From an uncultured Eggerthellaceae bacterium (GTDB lineage: Bacteria; Actinomycetota; Coriobacteriia; Coriobacteriales; Eggerthellaceae), in contig CAKUFS010000004.1 in the NCBI GenBank assembly GCA_934648845.1, forward strand, positions 1-64,000: DNA of 64,000 nucleotides, read 5' to 3'. Made by a program: the position numbers and the translations under genes. Under the pieces are notes generated by a model. It ran no database searches, was not told the origin of the DNA, and saw nothing but the letters and a program-made list of their open reading frames with translations. Within the stretch, counting starts at the first letter, position 1. Every line of letters begins with the position of its first letter. This document shows, piece after piece, positions 62,495 to 64,000 of the stretch.

Positions 62495-63034
62495 ATGGGC
62501 ATCTTAGGAAAGAAAGGCGTTTGGCATCGAGGCGAAAGATGCCGGAACACAGCGCAGCAGCGCGGCGAAAAAGAAGCGCGCAAACAGCGCTTCGACCAGC
62601 TGCTTTCCACTTCTTGCACTCATGAGGGTGCTCGGGAAATGAAGAGGTTTTGCCAGCACGGCACCGTAAGCACCTACCAGCACTGTGTGAGCGTGGCTTG
62701 GCTGAGCTTTTCCATCAACGACGCCCTCCATATGGGTTCTGATGAAAAATCACTGGTCAGAGCGGCGTTTCTTCATGACTACTACGGTTACGATTGGCAC
62801 GGGACCGCCAATAAGGCTCATGCGGTGAATCATCCGGTCATTGCCGAGCAGCGGGCGGCGCAAGATTTCCCCTTAACCGACAAGGAGCGAAACATCATTC
62901 GCTCCCACATGTGGCCGCTACCCCCCACGCGCGTTCCTGCTTGTCGCGAGGCGTGGCTGGTGTGCGTCTCCGACAAGGTGTGCGCCCTGTATGAAACCCT
63001 CTTTTGCCGCGGAAGCTTCCGTCGTCAGCGCTAG
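62495..63034 (+). CDS. HD-domain phosphohydrolase-like protein
   Basis: The 179-residue protein has an HD-type metal site: QHGTVSTYQHCVSVAWLSF, FLHDYYGYDWH and HAVNHPVIAEQRA. Such domains hydrolyse phosphate esters, often nucleotides. It begins one base after the CmpB-type gene stop and is usually found next to it in related Gram-positives, so the two were one operon. The first ~40 residues are basic and not conserved. Confidence 0.8.
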   Translation: MGILGKKGVWHRGERCRNTAQQRGEKEARKQRFDQLLSTSCTHEGAREMKRFCQHGTVSTYQHCVSVAWLSFSINDALHMGSDEKSLVRAAFLHDYYGYDWHGTANKAHAVNHPVIAEQRAAQDFPLTDKERNIIRSHMWPLPPTRVPACREAWLVCVSDKVCALYETLFCRGSFRRQR

Positions 63035-63091
63035 CAGCGGCAAGGCCGAAGGAGCCAAGGCGTCCGCTCCTGCACGCCTTGGCAAGACCTC

Positions 63092-64000
63092 TTACAGCAG
63101 CTTGATTGCGGCAGCTCCCAAAATCATAATCAGAGCGCCCAGTATCTTTTGCCCATTGACAGCCTTTTTCGGGGACTCGAAAATCCCGAAATGATCAACC
63201 AGAATGCCGCCCGTTGTGGAGCCAACCAAAAGAAGGATAATCGTCATTCCAGTTCCAATAATTCTTGATAGATAGATATTTACGAGAACATACAGCCCGC
63301 CAAGAATGCCGCCGATCCACATCCACCAGGGATTTTTAGCTGGTTTCCCTTCCTTTGGTTCCGGCTTTCCGTTCTTCAGGCGCAAGACAATGCAGATAAT
63401 TGCCAGAATAATGGTTCCAACGGTGAACGAAATAACCGATGCTTTTATCGGTGAGCTTGCTGCCACCCCAAGATACCCGTTTACCGCAGTCTGAGTTGCA
63501 ACCGCCATTCCCGCGAAAACGGCAAATGCTCGCCAGAGCCACAAAGAGGCATTTGTTGATTTTTGCCGACCGCCGCGCTCCGCCTTGCTTTCTTTTGCCA
63601 TTGAAACCAAAATCACGCCCAGAATCACCAGCGCCGCACCCGCAACGCGAAATACGGTCAACGGCGTTTGATACGAACGGAACAACCCAAAATTATCAAC
63701 GGCCAGGCCCATGAGAATCTGACCGAGAACCGGAAGCACGACCGTCTGCACTCCGCCCAACTTCGGGAACAGCAGGATATTTCCCGTCAGAAAAACCACA
63801 CCACAAGCGCCGCCAATCCAGATCCATGCAGGCTCGTCCAGCAGCTGCGCAAAAGGAATGCTTAGCCCTTGCCCGGTGACCAGCAATAACGTGGATAGAA
63901 ACAACAACCCAACAGAAAACGACACCAAAGCCGCGTTATATGGCGTCCCTACTTTTTTCCTCAATCTTGTGTTTACGCTCGTCTGAATAGGCAGGCAGAT
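63092..64000 (-). CDS. DMT-family (YdcZ/DUF606) transporter, start outside window
   Basis: The open frame continues past the window edge. It has about ten hydrophobic segments in two homologous halves (AALVSFSVGLLFLSTLLLV and KASVISFTVGTIILAIICI), typical of the DMT_YdcZ family. Residues before the TTG at 63964 (IQTSVNTRLRKKVGTPYNAAL) fit the family, so the true start lies farther right. These proteins move small metabolites; the substrate is unknown. Confidence 0.85.
   Translation of the reverse strand: MCLPIQTSVNTRLRKKVGTPYNAALVSFSVGLLFLSTLLLVTGQGLSIPFAQLLDEPAWIWIGGACGVVFLTGNILLFPKLGGVQTVVLPVLGQILMGLAVDNFGLFRSYQTPLTVFRVAGAALVILGVILVSMAKESKAERGGRQKSTNASLWLWRAFAVFAGMAVATQTAVNGYLGVAASSPIKASVISFTVGTIILAIICIVLRLKNGKPEPKEGKPAKNPWWMWIGGILGGLYVLVNIYLSRIIGTGMTIILLLVGSTTGGILVDHFGIFESPKKAVNGQKILGALIMILGAAAIKLL

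Overview
The window looks like chromosomal DNA of a low-to-mid GC (roughly 50-55 % by eye) Gram-positive anaerobe, most likely a member of the Coriobacteriia (Eggerthellaceae-like). This rests on family content, not on any search: PdxS/PdxT vitamin B6 synthesis, a LexA box of the Gram-positive GAAC-N4-GTTC type, lipid II amidation genes (MurT/GatD), lipobox lipoproteins, DUF6541/DUF6020 membrane proteins, a TatD-associated radical SAM protein, a tungstate/molybdate ABC system with a MoeA-like protein, and Tad-pilus remnants. The genus call is an inference.

Layout. 1-5 kb: a HipA-like kinase with its own N-terminal HTH, a MoeA-like protein and a secreted metallo-beta-lactamase-fold protein. 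5-8 kb: modABC-type oxyanion importer behind nested palindromes. 8-12 kb: pdxST, diverging from a GntR(YtrA)/ABC-ATPase/ABC-2 permease operon. 12-15 kb: YolD-like protein plus a Y-family DNA polymerase whose LexA box lies on the start codon. 15-20 kb: small accessory genes (pRiA4b-type protein, methyltransferase, GNAT, Xre regulator, arylamine N-acetyltransferase) mixed with repeats. 20-28.5 kb: a complete phosphate locus, with DNA response regulator, histidine kinase, DUF47/Pit transporter on the minus strand and pstSCAB on the plus strand behind a candidate Pho box. 28.5-30 kb: a HAD phosphatase and a radical SAM enzyme. 30-37 kb: a six-gene minus-strand operon with a double-domain methyltransferase and a nickel/peptide-type ABC importer. 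37-40.5 kb: MarR regulator, iron alcohol dehydrogenase and aldehyde dehydrogenase. 40.5-46 kb: membrane glycan-type proteins (DUF6541, DUF6020, DUF2304, GT2). 46-48 kb: CorA and a leucine-rich-repeat protein. 48.8-53.3 kb: a single-chain MurT-GatD fusion followed by asnB, probably both acting on peptidoglycan amidation. 53.4-55.6 kb: an array of four hairpins, NiaR and a PTS EIIC_2 permease in one operon. 56-57 kb: a dockerin-like secreted protein with an odd start. 58-63 kb: tRNA-Thr and a degraded accessory zone (HicB orphan, broken toxin with intact antitoxin, tadC remnant, frameshifted CmpB-type permease). The right edge cuts a DMT (YdcZ) transporter.

Repeats are the most unusual part. 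Four 220-240 bp elements with long terminal inverted repeats and a shared central CTGGTATT-like motif lie at about 3.2, 16.1, 59.6 and 61.1 kb; two are exactly 231 bp long. A second family of GGAACA/TGTTCC REP-like units sits at 16-18 kb and one copy has become part of a methyltransferase reading frame. A third array of four AAATAGGAG hairpins follows asnB. I see no CRISPR array, prophage, rRNA or intact transposase. The best candidates for undescribed biology are the MurT-GatD fusion, the NiaR-linked PTS-like permease, the methyltransferase-metal/peptide transporter operon with its GTTAC operators, and the transposase-less hairpin repeat families.
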